DNA of 64,000 nt from Ignisphaera sp. (GTDB lineage: Archaea > Thermoproteota > Thermoprotei_A > Sulfolobales > Ignisphaeraceae): contig JANXEL010000033.1 in assembly GCA_025058535.1 (NCBI GenBank), forward strand, positions 1 to 64,000, given 5' to 3'. Under the pieces are notes generated by a model, which was given only the letters and a program-made list of their open reading frames with translations, ran no database searches and was not told the DNA's origin. Position 1 is the first letter of the stretch; every line of letters begins with the position of its first letter. The translations under genes and the position numbers were made by a program. Below, in pieces: positions 63,441-64,000 of this stretch.

Positions 63441-64000
63441 TTGCCTTTAGCAATAATAGTTGGAGGATTCTTTGGTGATGAGGGAAAGGGTAAGATAGCT
63501 TCATACTTAGCAGTAGCTGATAAACCATCAATTGCCGTAAGATGCGGTTCGATAAATGCAGGACACACCGTATCATACATGGGTAGAACCTGGAGAGTTA
63601 GATTAGTACCTTCCTTCTTCGTCAATCCAAGGACAAAGCTTATGATAGCTGCAGGTGCACTCATAAGACTTGATGTCCTATTTAGAGAATTGGATGAAAC
63701 TGGTGCTAAGGGAAGGCTATTTATAGATATAAATACGGGGGTTATTGAGGAAAAGCATGTTGAAGCTGAAAGAAATGATGCCTTCTTAGTAAGGGAGGTC
63801 GGCTCAACACTGCAGGGCGTTGGATTTGCAATGGCTGATAGAGTTTTGAGAAGGTTAAAGCTTGCCAAAGATTTTGAGATTCTAAAGAATATCGTTACAG
63901 ACGTATCATTTGAAGTGAATAGTGCTTTAGATAATGGTGAGCTGGTCTATATAGAGGGTGTCCAAGGTACCTTTCTAAGTCTATACCACGGGACGTATCC
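63441..64000 (+). CDS. purA: Adenylosuccinate synthetase (5' part; runs off the window)
   Basis: GTP-dependent ligase that joins IMP and aspartate on the way to AMP. The N-terminal P-loop-like GFFGDEGKGKIASYL, catalytic Asp and His in GDEGKGK and NAGHTVSYMG, and VVxxGVQG-like YIEGVQGTFLSLYHGTYP are visible. I start at TTG 63441 (PLAIIVGG), which has AGGTGAT five bases upstream and is the only candidate before the conserved region. About 187 residues are in the window; the C-terminal part is cut off. Confidence 0.92.
   Translation, partial: MPLAIIVGGFFGDEGKGKIASYLAVADKPSIAVRCGSINAGHTVSYMGRTWRVRLVPSFFVNPRTKLMIAAGALIRLDVLFRELDETGAKGRLFIDINTGVIEEKHVEAERNDAFLVREVGSTLQGVGFAMADRVLRRLKLAKDFEILKNIVTDVSFEVNSALDNGELVYIEGVQGTFLSLYHGTY

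Noticed and set aside
63386-63868. A 160-codon minus-strand frame at the right end
   Set aside because: It is antisense to purA, whose GDEGKGK and NAGHT motifs on the plus strand are unmistakable.

Overview
The window is chromosomal DNA of a hyperthermophilic or thermophilic crenarchaeon (Thermoproteota, class Thermoprotei). The evidence is a Cren7 chromatin protein (62843-63028, minus), RadA, an archaeal NAC, an archaeal-type ThrRS with its own editing domain, a class III signal peptidase, archaemetzincin, several C/D box sRNA genes, TATA-box promoters, and frequent GTG and TTG starts in AT-rich sequence. I cannot fix the genus; an Ignisphaera- or Desulfurococcales-like organism would fit. 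I saw no tRNA, rRNA, CRISPR array or intact transposase.

Layout. 0.1-2 kb: MetRS and an unknown small protein. 2.2-8.5 kb: a compact hisCGABFDEHI operon with overlapping genes. 8.5-17.6 kb: branched-chain amino acid genes, with leuA-leuB on the minus strand divergent from ilvB-ilvN-ilvC-cimA-ilvD on the plus strand. cimA as written has no usable start. 17.6-19.9 kb: a decayed segment holding a frameshifted ABC exporter (minus strand), closed by a partial direct copy of the ilvD 3' end. 20-22.9 kb: a polar amino acid ABC importer with two permease genes. 23-34 kb: housekeeping and processing genes (amidohydrolase, archaemetzincin, SAM-hydroxide adenosyltransferase, SpoIIM-like protein, NAC, beta-CASP RNase, nitrilase/NadE pair, HIT protein, prepilin peptidase, RadA) interspersed with small RNA genes. 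34-46.6 kb: ThrRS, mevalonate kinase, nuclease-like protein, Memo protein, aldo/keto reductase, beta-grasp protein, orphan proteins, cobalamin adenosyltransferase, B3/4 protein, M50 protease and an ABC-2 exporter. 46.6-48.9 kb: a decayed KaiC-like ATPase and an Fe-S HhH protein. 49.3-54.3 kb: a BMP-family (nucleoside-type) ABC importer, divergent from a corrinoid-activation-type Fe-S/ASKHA protein. 56.7-64 kb: MoaD-MoaE fusion, VTT membrane protein, a metal ABC importer with a NikR-like regulator, a winged-helix regulator, Cren7 and the 5' part of purA.

How it fits together. The window gives a near-complete histidine pathway and most of the Ile/Val/Leu pathway, with citramalate synthase as the likely 2-oxobutyrate route. 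The leu/ilv divergent promoter holds a perfect 12-bp inverted repeat, and a palindrome over the predicted leuA start site recurs over the predicted start site of the winged-helix gene at 62094, which hints at one regulator for both.

Non-coding content. There are five good C/D box sRNA candidates (25482, 26817, 31691, 36167, 41072) and one weaker one on the minus strand (26734). Several sit within a few bases of, or overlap, start or stop codons. Three larger structured elements match no family I recognise: a 153-nt rod-like hairpin (24649-24801), a GC-rich hairpin behind its own TATA box (25614-25690), and a TATA-preceded element closed by a 9-bp terminal stem (40114-40260). These three, with the shared palindrome, are the best candidates for something undescribed.
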